This document shows positions 47,375-56,300 of a stretch of DNA of 64,000 nt, piece by piece. The notes under the pieces are model-generated. The model saw only the letters and a list, made by a program, of their open reading frames with translations, searched no databases and had not been told where the DNA came from. Position 1 is the first letter of the stretch. Each line of letters starts with the position of its first letter. The stretch is from Shewanella hanedai (GTDB lineage Bacteria > Pseudomonadota > Gammaproteobacteria > Enterobacterales > Shewanellaceae): contig NZ_VKGK01000010.1 of NCBI RefSeq assembly GCF_007197645.1, forward strand, positions 111,398 to 175,397, written 5' to 3'. The position numbers and the translations under genes are program-made.

Positions 47375-48605
47375 GTTAAGTGGTAGACACCCAATTAGAT
47401 ATAGCGTTAATCGATCTTGATCATGAAAATAAAACACATATTGATATTGCAGCTTTAAAAGATGTGAGCAGTGCACACTTCGATCATTAATCAACCTGCC
47501 AAGTGGGATCTCATCAGTAACAGGTTGCCAACCTTAATCTTGTCCAATATTTCAAAGCAGTCAACGGAACTAGCTTTATATGGTTGTTATCGACCGTACA
47601 TCATCCAGCGAACTTTGGTATTTTTTAAATTTAGAATAAGCTGTTAAGTATTAGACAAAAGTACATGAAATTAATCGGAGTAAACTAGAGATAAGAAGAC
47701 GTGTCAGCGCCCCCCCTTAATAAGCGATCGAAAATAATATCAAGCATTCTTATATTTAACTATTTATTGGTTAAAGCAATAATTTACTGTAGAGGTGAAT
47801 TGCTTACTTGCAATATATCAATAGTATATTATTACATATAATAAATATATAATTAATGACTATTAATCATATATCCAACAGCAAGAATTAATTAAATTAA
47901 GTAGATAATACGCTATTCACTTTGCACTCATAATTAAATATAAACACCCCATAAAAACCCATCAGCCAATAATTATAACCCACAAGCACAGTAAATCATC
48001 AGATCAATAAAATATAAGGACGTTATTTTAAAAAATTAACAAATAAATTAAATCAATCTGGTAACAAGTTTTATTGCAAAGAGATAACTTATAAAGGAGG
48101 CGCTAATTATGAATAAGCTCAATAAGCACCTCCTTATCAATCATGAAAAAGCAAAGCCTAAATAATGAGATACTCAAATAAGCATATCCGTTACCAGGTT
48201 CACCTCTAAAAACTCCAAAATAAACCAACGACCTAATTCTTCACATTCATTAATGGACAAAAACAACCATAACGACAAAGCAACCCAAAATGACCCACCG
48301 TAAAAATAGAACTATTGCAATTAAAAACAAAGGCTTAATATTTTTTAAACGTCTATTTTTAATTAAAAAACACGCACCTCCTTCACAGAAATAATGATAG
48401 GAAATTTAGCTAGCCCTAGCTATTAAACAATAAATCATGATTTTTAAAATTGTAATCATCTCAATAATTTGATCAATGAAGCATTTTAATGAATATATTT
48501 AATTTATATTCTCCGACCTTAAAACAATACTTAAAATAAAGCCAACTAGAGCTGAGTTTAATAAAGTCACTAACCCGTGGCTAATAATAAGGAACGCGAA
48601 ACGCT
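47375..48605. other. Very AT-rich region upstream of hydA
   Basis: About 1.2 kb without a recognised large gene. It contains an 18-codon mini-ORF with a strong ribosome site (48109-48165), a direct repeat of a 16S-tail-like sequence, and a small palindrome at 48407-48422 (TAGCTAG-CC-CTAGCTA). No good FNR or CRP box was seen near hydA. AT-richness is well above that of the neighbouring genes. Confidence 0.5.
48093..48165 (+). CDS. Possible leader mini-ORF with sequestered ribosome site
   Basis: AAAGGAGG at 48093-48100 is followed 9 bases later by ATG (48109) and an 18-codon frame, MNKLNKHLLINHEKAKPK, ending at TAA 48165. The frame itself contains CACCTCCTT, the complement of its own Shine-Dalgarno, so the site can fold into a hairpin. 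It lies 440 bases upstream of hydA. Coding is uncertain. The span given includes the ribosome site. Confidence 0.3.
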
Positions 48606-49838
48606 ATGACTGTCACCACCTATCAACCCGGTGAGATCCAGGGGCTGATTGAGATACAGGCATCTAAATGTAAAGGTTGTGATGCTTGCCTTAAATTTTG
48701 CCCTACTAATGCTATTGAAGGCGCCTCAGGGGCGGTACATTCAATTAACAAAGAAAAATGCTTGAGTTGTGGCCAGTGTTTAATCAACTGCCCTTTTGGG
48801 GCGATTACTGAAACGCATTCAGCCCTTAAAACCGTGATTGAAAAGCTCGCGAATAAAGACGTTAAAGTCGTAGGGATTATCGCACCCGCAGTGCGTGTTG
48901 CTATAGGAGAAGAGTTTGGTTTAAGTGCTGGTGAGTTAGTAACGGGTAAGTTATACGGTGCAATGAATCAAGCTGGTTTCAAGATTTTTGATTGTAATTT
49001 TGCTGCAGACCTTACCATTATGGAGGAAGGCAGTGAGTTCATTCATCGCTTACATGCAAACGTGCAGGAAAAATCTAATGCAGGAGCGTTACCTCAATTC
49101 ACTTCTTGCTGTCCAGGCTGGGTGCGTTATCTTGAAACAAACTACCCAAGCTTACTCCCACATCTTTCCACAGCTAAATCCCCTCAGCAAATGGCGGGCA
49201 CCGTAGCCAAAACCTACGGCGCAAAAGTTTATAACATGCAACCAGAAAACATTTTCACTGTTGCTGTAATGCCCTGTACCTCCAAAAAGCTAGAAGCATC
49301 TCGTCCAGAGTTCAATTCAGCCTGGAAATACCATCAAGATCAAGGGGCTAATGTACCTAGCTATCAAGATGTTGATGCCGTACTAACCACACGAGAAATG
49401 GCGCAATTACTTCATCTGCTTGATATCGATCTAGCAAATACAGCTGAATTTGAAGGCGATAGCTTATTCTCTGAATACACTGGCGCAGGCACTATTTTCG
49501 GCACAACTGGTGGCGTAATGGAAGCTGCACTTCGTACGGCGCACAAAGTGTTAACCGGGGAGGAAATGGCCAAACTTGAATTTGAACCTGTACGAGGTTT
49601 AGCAGGTGTAAAAGCGGCATCGGTAACCTTATTTGATAAAGAACTATCTCAGAATGTCACCCTTAATGTCGCTGTTGTCCATGATATGGGTAATAACGTC
49701 GAACCTATATTACGTGATGTCATGGCAGGTATCTCACCATACCATTTCATTGAAGTAATGAACTGCGCTGGTGGTTGTGTCAACGGCGGCGGTCAGCCTA
49801 TTGACGGGAATGGATCATCTTGGATTGGCAATATCTAA
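48606..49838 (+). CDS. hydA: [FeFe]-hydrogenase large subunit HydA
   Basis: A 410-residue enzyme that interconverts protons and H2. The N terminus has two [4Fe-4S] clusters: Cys22, 25, 28 and 32 (CKGCDACLKFCP) and Cys52, 55, 58 and 62. The H-cluster motifs are all present: TSCCPGW (166-172), MPCTSKK (from 222) and NCAGGCVNGGGQP (Cys387 and Cys391). The C-terminal part found in single-subunit enzymes is supplied by the next gene, HydB. No signal peptide; export is probably by hitch-hiking on the Tat signal of HydB, as in Desulfovibrio. SD AAGGAA precedes the start. Confidence 0.95.
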   Translation: MTVTTYQPGEIQGLIEIQASKCKGCDACLKFCPTNAIEGASGAVHSINKEKCLSCGQCLINCPFGAITETHSALKTVIEKLANKDVKVVGIIAPAVRVAIGEEFGLSAGELVTGKLYGAMNQAGFKIFDCNFAADLTIMEEGSEFIHRLHANVQEKSNAGALPQFTSCCPGWVRYLETNYPSLLPHLSTAKSPQQMAGTVAKTYGAKVYNMQPENIFTVAVMPCTSKKLEASRPEFNSAWKYHQDQGANVPSYQDVDAVLTTREMAQLLHLLDIDLANTAEFEGDSLFSEYTGAGTIFGTTGGVMEAALRTAHKVLTGEEMAKLEFEPVRGLAGVKAASVTLFDKELSQNVTLNVAVVHDMGNNVEPILRDVMAGISPYHFIEVMNCAGGCVNGGGQPIDGNGSSWIGNI

Positions 49839-49854
49839 AATAAGGAACATCACC

Positions 49855-50175
49855 ATGAATAACAAAAAGCATGTTTTTGCTGAAGATAGCTTTTTTATCT
49901 CTCGTCGTAAGTTTATGGCAATCGGCAGTGCTTTTATCGCTGTAATAGCGATTCCTGTTGGCTGGTTTGGCAATAAAATAATCAAACGAAACGACTACAT
50001 CAAAGCCCGTAGTGCAGGTTTATATAAAGACGATACCATCGCTAAGTTGCGTGTAAGCCATGCTAATCCAGCGGTTGAAAAATACTATAAAGAGTTTGGT
50101 GGTCAACCTCTAGGGCATATGTCCCATGAGCTTCTGCACACCAATTTTGTAGATCGCACCAAGCTGAACTCTTAA
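49855..50175 (+). CDS. hydB: [FeFe]-hydrogenase small subunit HydB with Tat signal
   Basis: A 106-residue subunit. A twin-arginine motif SRRKF (16-20) precedes a hydrophobic helix, the Tat signal that takes the HydA-HydB complex to the periplasm. The rest (DYIKARSAGLYKDD, YKEFGGQPLGHMSHELLHT) matches the small-subunit domain that wraps the H-cluster domain. Start at 49855 has AAGGAA upstream; the open frame begins earlier inside hydA but that part is not the family. It lies 16 bases after hydA. Confidence 0.92.
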   Translation: MNNKKHVFAEDSFFISRRKFMAIGSAFIAVIAIPVGWFGNKIIKRNDYIKARSAGLYKDDTIAKLRVSHANPAVEKYYKEFGGQPLGHMSHELLHTNFVDRTKLNS

Positions 50176-50182
50176 GGGAAAT

Positions 50183-50869
50183 ATGACAATGCATCATAAC
50201 CAGCATGACATTAGACCTATTCAAAAACACCCACTAAACGTAAGAGTGTTTCACTATATTTTATTACTGAGCTTTTTACCCTTAGCAGTTACAGGGCTTC
50301 TACTTTTCTTCAAGCCCTTATCTCAAAGTGGTATGCAACTAACCTACGACATTCACATTATTGCTGGTGTTGTTATGGGGTTAGATGCACTCGCTTTCAC
50401 TTTGATGGCTTTTGATCGCGTAGTGCTATTTATCGCACGCGTCTTTAGTTTATCTGAGCGCGATGTGAAATGGTTCATGGTTTTAGGCGGTTATCCACAG
50501 AAATTTTTATTGGGTAAAAAAGTACCTGTACCACCAATGAACAAGTACAACTCAGGTCAAAAACTATTTGGCGTCTGCGTGCTCATCGGCGGCACTCTAT
50601 TAATACTATCAGGGTTAGTCATATGGTTAGCACCACATGTCGCACCACGCGATCTAGTATGGATACTGGGCCAAATCCATTTAGTTTCAGGCTTAATTCT
50701 AACGGCATTCTTACCCGTGCATTTATTTCTAGCCGTCTATCGATTTGATGACTTCAAAGCAATGATGGTCCACGGTAATGTGCCTTATCACGATGCCGCT
50801 GAATACACGCCGTTATGGGTTGAGCAAGAAATCGTTCCTGTGACAGCAAATCAACAACGCAATAAGTAA
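50183..50869 (+). CDS. Cytochrome b subunit (formate dehydrogenase/hydrogenase-type)
   Basis: A 228-residue membrane protein with four hydrophobic helices and histidines on helices one (RVFHYILLL), two (TYDIHIIAG) and four (GQIHLVSG and LPVHLFL), fitting two b-type hemes. Members of this family (like FdnI and HyaC) link periplasmic dehydrogenases to the quinone pool. It follows hydB by 7 bases, so it probably connects the hydrogenase to menaquinone, whose synthesis gene menA is also in this window. Confidence 0.85.
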   Translation: MTMHHNQHDIRPIQKHPLNVRVFHYILLLSFLPLAVTGLLLFFKPLSQSGMQLTYDIHIIAGVVMGLDALAFTLMAFDRVVLFIARVFSLSERDVKWFMVLGGYPQKFLLGKKVPVPPMNKYNSGQKLFGVCVLIGGTLLILSGLVIWLAPHVAPRDLVWILGQIHLVSGLILTAFLPVHLFLAVYRFDDFKAMMVHGNVPYHDAAEYTPLWVEQEIVPVTANQQRNK

Positions 50870-50961
50870 GCAGATTCCATCTACCTTTCAATGAAAATTC
50901 AGCAGCTGCTCTTTGGTAACTGCTGTTTTTGATTACCATACCAACTAGAGTTTTATCTATT

Positions 50962-52398
50962 ATGACCACACAAGAACATTCTATTTCCATTGCTAGCTAC
51001 GATGCTAAAAAGAGCTTTATCGATGAACAGGCTATTTGGGCTGCAATTAACAATGCTGCCAGCCCTTCTGCAGAACAAGTGCGTCAAGTCTTAGATAAAG
51101 CCCGGCAATGCCAAGGTCTTAGCATTGAAGAAACAGCTTTGTTATTACAGAACCAAAATAAACAATTAGATGACGAATTATTTACAGTGGCCAGAGAGAT
51201 CAAAAATACCATTTACGGTAATCGTATCGTATTGTTTGCACCACTTTACGTCTCTAATCATTGTGCCAATAGCTGTAGCTATTGCGGCTTTAACGCTGAT
51301 AATCATGCACTGAAGCGTAAGACATTGAAGCAAGAAGAAATTCGAAAAGAAGTGTCTATTTTAGAAGCCATGGGACATAAACGGATTCTAGCCGTATATG
51401 GCGAACACCCTCGTAATAATGTTAATGCGATTGTTGATAGCATCCGTACCATGTATAGCGTTAAAGATGACAAAGGTGGTGAAATCCGCCGAATTAACGT
51501 GAATTGTGCACCAATGAGTGTGAGTGATTTCAAAATTCTAAAAACTGCAGAAATTGGAACTTACCAGTGTTTCCAGGAAACATATCACCAAGCTACATAC
51601 GAAAGTGTTCACCTAAAAGGTAAGAAAAAAGACTATCTATATCGTCTTTATGCAATGCACAGAGCAATGGAAGCCAACATTGATGATGTTGGTATTGGTG
51701 CCTTATTCGGCTTATATGATCACCGTTTTGAGTTACTAGCGATGTTAACTCATGTCGCCCAGTTAGAAACAATTTGTGGCATAGGACCCCATACCATTTC
51801 ATTCCCTCGGATAGAACCCGCTCATGGATCCGAACTCAGTGAAAAACCACCCTATGAAGTCGATGACGCATGCTTTAAGCGCTTAGTCGCTATTACTCGT
51901 TTAGCAGTCCCCTATACAGGCCTAATCATGAGTACCCGTGAAAGTGCAGGCTTAAGAAAAGAATTATTAGAACTTGGTGTATCACAGATCAGTGCAGGTA
52001 GCCGTACGGCACCTGGTGGCTACCAAGATGAGTCGCAAGAACAGTTTGATGCTGAGCAATTTAGCCTTGGCGATCACCGTTCAATGGATGAGATTATTTA
52101 CGAACTCGTTACAGAGTCGAATGCTATCCCATCCTTTTGTACCGGCTGTTACCGTAAAGGCCGCACTGGTGATCATTTTATCGGTTTGGCCAAAAAACAA
52201 TTTATCGGTAAATTTTGCCAACCCAATGCACTGATAACTTTTAAAGAATACTTAAATGATTATGCAGGGCCTAAAACCCAAGCAGTAGGTACCGCATTAA
52301 TTGAACGGGAGTTAACAGCAATGAGCCCTGCTAGAGAACGTAATGTCCGTAATTGTTTAGCTAAAACCGAAGCTGGTGAGCGAGATATCTACCTTTAA
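50962..52398 (+). CDS. hydG: [FeFe]-hydrogenase maturase HydG (radical SAM, tyrosine lyase)
   Basis: A 478-residue radical SAM protein. The SAM cluster cysteines are 101, 105 and 108 (CANSCSYCG). The C-terminal auxiliary cluster motif is CTGCYRKGRTGDHF with a third cysteine in GKFCQPN, unique to HydG. It cleaves tyrosine to supply CO and CN ligands for the H-cluster. Start at 50962 removes 11 upstream residues that precede the family start; ribosome site is weak. Next to hydX, hydE and hydF. Confidence 0.95.
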   Translation: MTTQEHSISIASYDAKKSFIDEQAIWAAINNAASPSAEQVRQVLDKARQCQGLSIEETALLLQNQNKQLDDELFTVAREIKNTIYGNRIVLFAPLYVSNHCANSCSYCGFNADNHALKRKTLKQEEIRKEVSILEAMGHKRILAVYGEHPRNNVNAIVDSIRTMYSVKDDKGGEIRRINVNCAPMSVSDFKILKTAEIGTYQCFQETYHQATYESVHLKGKKKDYLYRLYAMHRAMEANIDDVGIGALFGLYDHRFELLAMLTHVAQLETICGIGPHTISFPRIEPAHGSELSEKPPYEVDDACFKRLVAITRLAVPYTGLIMSTRESAGLRKELLELGVSQISAGSRTAPGGYQDESQEQFDAEQFSLGDHRSMDEIIYELVTESNAIPSFCTGCYRKGRTGDHFIGLAKKQFIGKFCQPNALITFKEYLNDYAGPKTQAVGTALIERELTAMSPARERNVRNCLAKTEAGERDIYL

Positions 52399-52449
52399 TC
52401 TAGCCTCTAAGCTGATTAACTTAATACTTTACTAAAGATAAGTGACTCA

Positions 52450-53082
52450 ATGTCAATTAATGCGATACGCCCTTCGGCAGGCCTGGATACCCAGGCACTA
52501 ATAACGGCAATAAAAAGTGCAAATACACTCGTTTTGCATGCTGCAGTTTATAGCAATTTTATCCATTCTGAAGTTGGAAAATTTATCCGTACGAAGTTGG
52601 TTGATGGTAGTTTGCAACATCTCGAGATTATCGAATTACAACCCAACAGACATTGGCGAGACGAGTTTATCTCAATCTTACGACCTCAAATGACTAGAAA
52701 ATCAGTGCTTTCCATGTTCTCAAACTCTAACCGATGGAGTAAAAGTCTCGCCTTTGAGTTTCCACAGCAAGTGAACCAAGTTTTCACTCAAACTCTACCA
52801 TTACAACCTATTTTAATTATTGGTGACACATTATTTGTCGGTCAATACGCTCATAGCAGTTTAACCTCAGCTCAAGGAATGTGGATACAGATTGAGTGTT
52901 TGTCACTAGGGCTTAAATCCGGAGATCTGCAAACTTGGTATCAGCACGGCCTACCATCAGATCTATCTGGAGATTGGCCGTTAGCTATAAGTCGTTATGT
53001 GGAGGAATGTCGTCAATCTAAGCTATTGAGTATACATAAAACCCGTTCGATGACTCCAATCATTAAAGAAGAACATCAATGA
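52450..53082 (+). CDS. hydX: HydX, hydrogenase operon protein of unknown function
   Basis: A 210-residue soluble protein encoded between hydG and hydE, as in the hydGXEF order of Shewanella oneidensis. It has no FeS motif and only two cysteines. PILIIGDTLFVGQYAHSS resembles the strand-loop of phospholipase D-like folds, where a conserved D and G flank a turn, but no HKD motif is present. It overlaps hydE by 4 bases, so it is translated with the maturases. A maturation helper or regulator is possible; function unknown. Confidence 0.8.
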   Translation: MSINAIRPSAGLDTQALITAIKSANTLVLHAAVYSNFIHSEVGKFIRTKLVDGSLQHLEIIELQPNRHWRDEFISILRPQMTRKSVLSMFSNSNRWSKSLAFEFPQQVNQVFTQTLPLQPILIIGDTLFVGQYAHSSLTSAQGMWIQIECLSLGLKSGDLQTWYQHGLPSDLSGDWPLAISRYVEECRQSKLLSIHKTRSMTPIIKEEHQ

Positions 53083-54119
53083 TTTGTACTAGTCACTCAT
53101 TCCAGCCCGTTGATTTTAGCGAGAAACAGATTATTGAACTACTCAACGGAACACAAGATCCTTGGTTATTTGACCAAGCCAAACTAGTTAGCCAGCAAGT
53201 CTTCAATAATCAAGTATTCATTCGCGGTATTGTTGAGTTTTCAAATAATTGCCGCCATAACTGTCACTATTGTGGGCTTCGCAGTAGCAATCGAAAAGTT
53301 GAACGTTATCGACTTTCAACCACCGAAATTCTTGATGCTGTCGATGAAGTAGCACTATTAGGTATAGAGACAGTCGTGCTGCAATCTGGAGATGATTGGC
53401 AATATCGAGCAGAGACCATCGCTGAACTTATTCGCACGATTAAAGACCGTCACAATTTGGCCATCACATTATCGCTAGGTGATCGTAAACACCAAGAGCT
53501 CAAACTTTGGCGCGAAGCTGGGGCTGATCGATACTTACTAAAAATGGAAACCTTTAATAGACGACTATTTAGACAATGTAGGCCTAATGCCAACTTTGAT
53601 GAACGATTAACGCGCCTGTCGTACATTCAATCTCTAGGTTATCAAACTGGATCCGGAGTTATTACCGACTTACCGGGAATGAGCGATGAAATTCTTGCTA
53701 ATGATATCTTAAAACTTTCTAGTATGGGACTCGACATGTTGGCATGTGGCCCTTTTGTAGCACATAGCCAAACACCTTTTGCTCAACATTCAAATGGAAG
53801 CGTACTCAAAAGCCATAGAGTCAGCGCTATTTTACGACTATTGAATCCTGGCGCACATATTCCAGCAACAAGCTCATTAGATGTTATTGAGCCTGGTGCA
53901 AGAGAACTTGCCTTAATACGAGGCTGCAACGTAGTCATGCCCTCTTTTACACCAGCCCATGTCTATGCCCGCTACAACATATATCCGGGTAAAAACTCTG
54001 CAACATGTCAAATGCAACAACGCATAGCTTTAATATTCAAAAAAATCCAACACCATGGCTTAAAACCCAATCCTAGTCGTGGTGACTCAAAAAGGAATCA
54101 ATATGTGCCAAGGTGTTAA
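53079..54119 (+). CDS. hydE: [FeFe]-hydrogenase maturase HydE (radical SAM)
   Basis: A 346-residue radical SAM protein. The cluster cysteines are 58, 62 and 65 (CRHNCHYCG). A TIM-barrel with VVLQSGDDWQY and LITDLPGMSDE-like segments (GVITDLPGMSDE) follows, as in HydE. It helps build the bridging dithiolate of the H-cluster with HydF. Starts inside the end of hydX and its 3' end overlaps the hydF start by 17 bases. Confidence 0.93.
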   Translation: MICTSHSFQPVDFSEKQIIELLNGTQDPWLFDQAKLVSQQVFNNQVFIRGIVEFSNNCRHNCHYCGLRSSNRKVERYRLSTTEILDAVDEVALLGIETVVLQSGDDWQYRAETIAELIRTIKDRHNLAITLSLGDRKHQELKLWREAGADRYLLKMETFNRRLFRQCRPNANFDERLTRLSYIQSLGYQTGSGVITDLPGMSDEILANDILKLSSMGLDMLACGPFVAHSQTPFAQHSNGSVLKSHRVSAILRLLNPGAHIPATSSLDVIEPGARELALIRGCNVVMPSFTPAHVYARYNIYPGKNSATCQMQQRIALIFKKIQHHGLKPNPSRGDSKRNQYVPRC

Positions 54120-55344
54120 CCCTGAAACCAACCAAGAGCAAATCGCTCCTAGAGGAATGCGGTATCAAATTGCGATAGTTGGACGACGTAACGTAGGAAA
54201 ATCATCGTTACTTAATATGCTAGTTGGCCAACACGTTGCTATCGTTTCTGATATTAAAGGGACAACTACCGATGCAGTTGCTAAAGCTTACGAGTTACTC
54301 CCTCTTGGGCCTGTGACATTTTTTGATACAGCTGGTATTGATGACGTCGGGAAACTTGGAGAACAAAGAGTCAAAGCCACAAACCATGTGCTTTACCGTG
54401 CTGATATAGCACTATTAATCACTGATGATCAGGGGCTGAATGATGATGAGTTTGCACTGATAGAAAAAATGACGGCATTAAACCTCCCTTTCTTAACGGT
54501 GTTTAACAAAGTCGATATCTGTATGCCAAAAGCTGAAGATATCAGCTTTTGTCGACAAAAAAAGCTCCCTTTCATTGCCGTATCAGCAATTAAAGAACTG
54601 GGTAGTAAAGAACTCAAGCGGATCGTTACTGAACTGATTCCTGAAAGCCTTAAAATCCCCCCCCCGCTAGCCGCAGATCTATACCGCGAAGGAGAACATA
54701 TCTTATGTGTGGTTCCCATAGACACTGCAGCTCCTAAAGGACGACTCATCCTACCCCAAGTTCAAGTTTTGAGAGAAGCTTTAGACAATAATTGCATTGC
54801 AACCGTAGTAAAAGAATCACAACTAACCCAAGTTTTATCTCTTCTTGCTTCGCCACCTGCTCTAATTATCTCTGATGCACAAGTGATTAAGCAAGTCGAT
54901 AGTCTAGTTCCCGACACTATAGCCTTAACCACATTTTCGACGCTCTTTGCTCGCTTCAAAGGCGATTTAGCCCCCATGGTTGAAGGAGCAAATGCCTTAG
55001 ATAGCTTACATGACGGCTGTAAAATCTTAATTTGCGAAGCTTGTAGTCATAATCTTCAAATTGACGATATAGGCCGAGTCAAATTACCCAATTGGATCCG
55101 ACATTTCAGCGGTAAAGAGATAACCTTTGACGTATTCAGCGGACATGACTTCCCTGAAAATTTAGAGGAATATTCACTGGTCGTACATTGTGGTGCGTGC
55201 ATGTTCAATCGCACTGAAATGCTAAGAAGGATCCGCGAGTGTCAACGCCGAAATGTTCCAATCACCAACTATGGTATTGCTATTTCCAAGCTTCAAGGCG
55301 TGTTACCAAGGATCATTGAACCGTTAATTAAGGCTCTGAGATAA
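54103..55344 (+). CDS. hydF: [FeFe]-hydrogenase maturation GTPase HydF
   Basis: A 413-residue protein. The GTPase domain has the P-loop GRRNVGKSS (27-35), FDTAGIDD (G3) and FNKVD (G4). The C-terminal cluster motif is present as Cys314-x-His316, then His362-Cys363-x-x-Cys366 (HCGAC). HydF is the scaffold on which the 2Fe subcluster is built before transfer to HydA. ATG 54103 has AAGGA upstream; an earlier ATG at 54079 is less well placed. A long hairpin follows the stop codon. Confidence 0.94.
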   Translation: MCQGVNPETNQEQIAPRGMRYQIAIVGRRNVGKSSLLNMLVGQHVAIVSDIKGTTTDAVAKAYELLPLGPVTFFDTAGIDDVGKLGEQRVKATNHVLYRADIALLITDDQGLNDDEFALIEKMTALNLPFLTVFNKVDICMPKAEDISFCRQKKLPFIAVSAIKELGSKELKRIVTELIPESLKIPPPLAADLYREGEHILCVVPIDTAAPKGRLILPQVQVLREALDNNCIATVVKESQLTQVLSLLASPPALIISDAQVIKQVDSLVPDTIALTTFSTLFARFKGDLAPMVEGANALDSLHDGCKILICEACSHNLQIDDIGRVKLPNWIRHFSGKEITFDVFSGHDFPENLEEYSLVVHCGACMFNRTEMLRRIRECQRRNVPITNYGIAISKLQGVLPRIIEPLIKALR

Positions 55345-55360
55345 GACAACATTGAGTCTG

Positions 55361-55422
55361 AAAATACTCACCTTAGTTATTATTTTCACATGGATGTGAA
55401 ATGAACTAATTGAGAGTATTTT
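55361..55422 (+). terminator. Nested hairpin after hydF
   Basis: Three concentric pairs, AAAATACTC/GAGTATTTT, TTAGTT/AACTAA and TTCACAT/ATGTGAA, form a long hairpin with small internal loops. It ends in a T-run, 16 bases after the hydF stop. It probably ends the hydrogenase operon. Confidence 0.6.
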
Positions 55423-55628
55423 ACAAAAAAATACACCAACATATAACTTTAAAGAATCGCTCTCACAGTTAGAAAAAGTAGACTTTTACCTCTCCCAGGC
55501 ATCCTGTAAGCGATTGTAAAAAAACGTATTAAGTAAGTCACCATACTTTCGTAGTCGATAAAACTTTCTAACTCAGATATTGTAATAAATAGATGATAAT
55601 TAATAGCGATTAAGATTAGTCAAAGTTT

Positions 55629-56261
55629 TCAACGTTGCACTGTCAATTTTGCATATCTGTCCAACCAACCTTTCTCCTTCAACCGCTTTTCAAATAAGGC
55701 AAGGGATCTATTTCTATTAGGACTTAGTGTTAGATTAAACAATTTCTCAATACCAAAAACGGCATGACAATTGATATTTATTGTTGAGAAATTATCAGTA
55801 GAATCTATTAGCGGATCAATACTCACTGCCACTGCAGTCTCCTGCTCAGGCCAATAACCCATGGCATCCAATGAGGACAGATAGGGAGCATCACCATTAC
55901 GAATGTGCATCCTAGCTTGATTTTTAACTGACCAAGGTAACTCAGGTGCAAGCTCTCTTAGCTCAAGCTCATAGGCTTGGTCTGCAGTCTCTGAAATGTC
56001 GTTGGGATTAAAATAGATGACGTCAATATCAGCAAGTGGCCTGTTCAATTCAATTCCGTGAAGTTTGTCCCACACCAGATTCCTAACAAAACCCGCAGCA
56101 ATAAAGCCTTGAGGAAGGTTAAGGGTTTGAACTAGCTGTAAAGCGCGCATTCTCACTGGATCCTGTCGTATCCAGCCCTTAAGCCGTTCTTCATTAGACA
56201 TTAAGATATGACTATCACTTTCAACTTGTTTCATCTTGTCTAATACCTGTCGGTATAACAT
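55629..56261 (-). CDS. Nucleotidyltransferase family protein (DUF925-like)
   Basis: A 210-residue protein. The fold is that of the DUF925 branch of nucleotidyltransferases: FIAAGFVRNLVWDKLHG (G-x-x-R-N start) and the double-acid metal site PLADIDVIYFN. INCHAVFGIEKLFNLTLSPN lies near the C terminus. Its substrate is unknown. It is downstream of a YbaY-type gene but a terminator lies between them. ATG 56261 may be late or early; an ATG at residue 9 (MKQVES) is also possible. Confidence 0.75.
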   Translation of the reverse strand: MLYRQVLDKMKQVESDSHILMSNEERLKGWIRQDPVRMRALQLVQTLNLPQGFIAAGFVRNLVWDKLHGIELNRPLADIDVIYFNPNDISETADQAYELELRELAPELPWSVKNQARMHIRNGDAPYLSSLDAMGYWPEQETAVAVSIDPLIDSTDNFSTININCHAVFGIEKLFNLTLSPNRNRSLALFEKRLKEKGWLDRYAKLTVQR

Positions 56262-56262
56262 G

Positions 56263-56284
56263 AAAAAAGGAGTCGAAGCTCCTT
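56263..56284 (-). terminator. Leftward terminator
   Basis: AAGGAG and CTCCTT form a 6-bp stem around TCGAAG; on the minus strand it is followed by a T-run. It ends the TesB/lipoprotein unit just before the nucleotidyltransferase start. Confidence 0.65.
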
Positions 56285-56300
56285 ATATTTGATATGGGAT

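Noticed and set aside
47267..47494. 75-residue leftward frame upstream of ompW
   Set aside because: It covers the FNR site and promoter region of ompW and has no protein-like character.
48466..48482. TTGATCAATG near hydA as an FNR box
   Set aside because: Only one half-site fits; the ATCAA half at the right spacing is missing.
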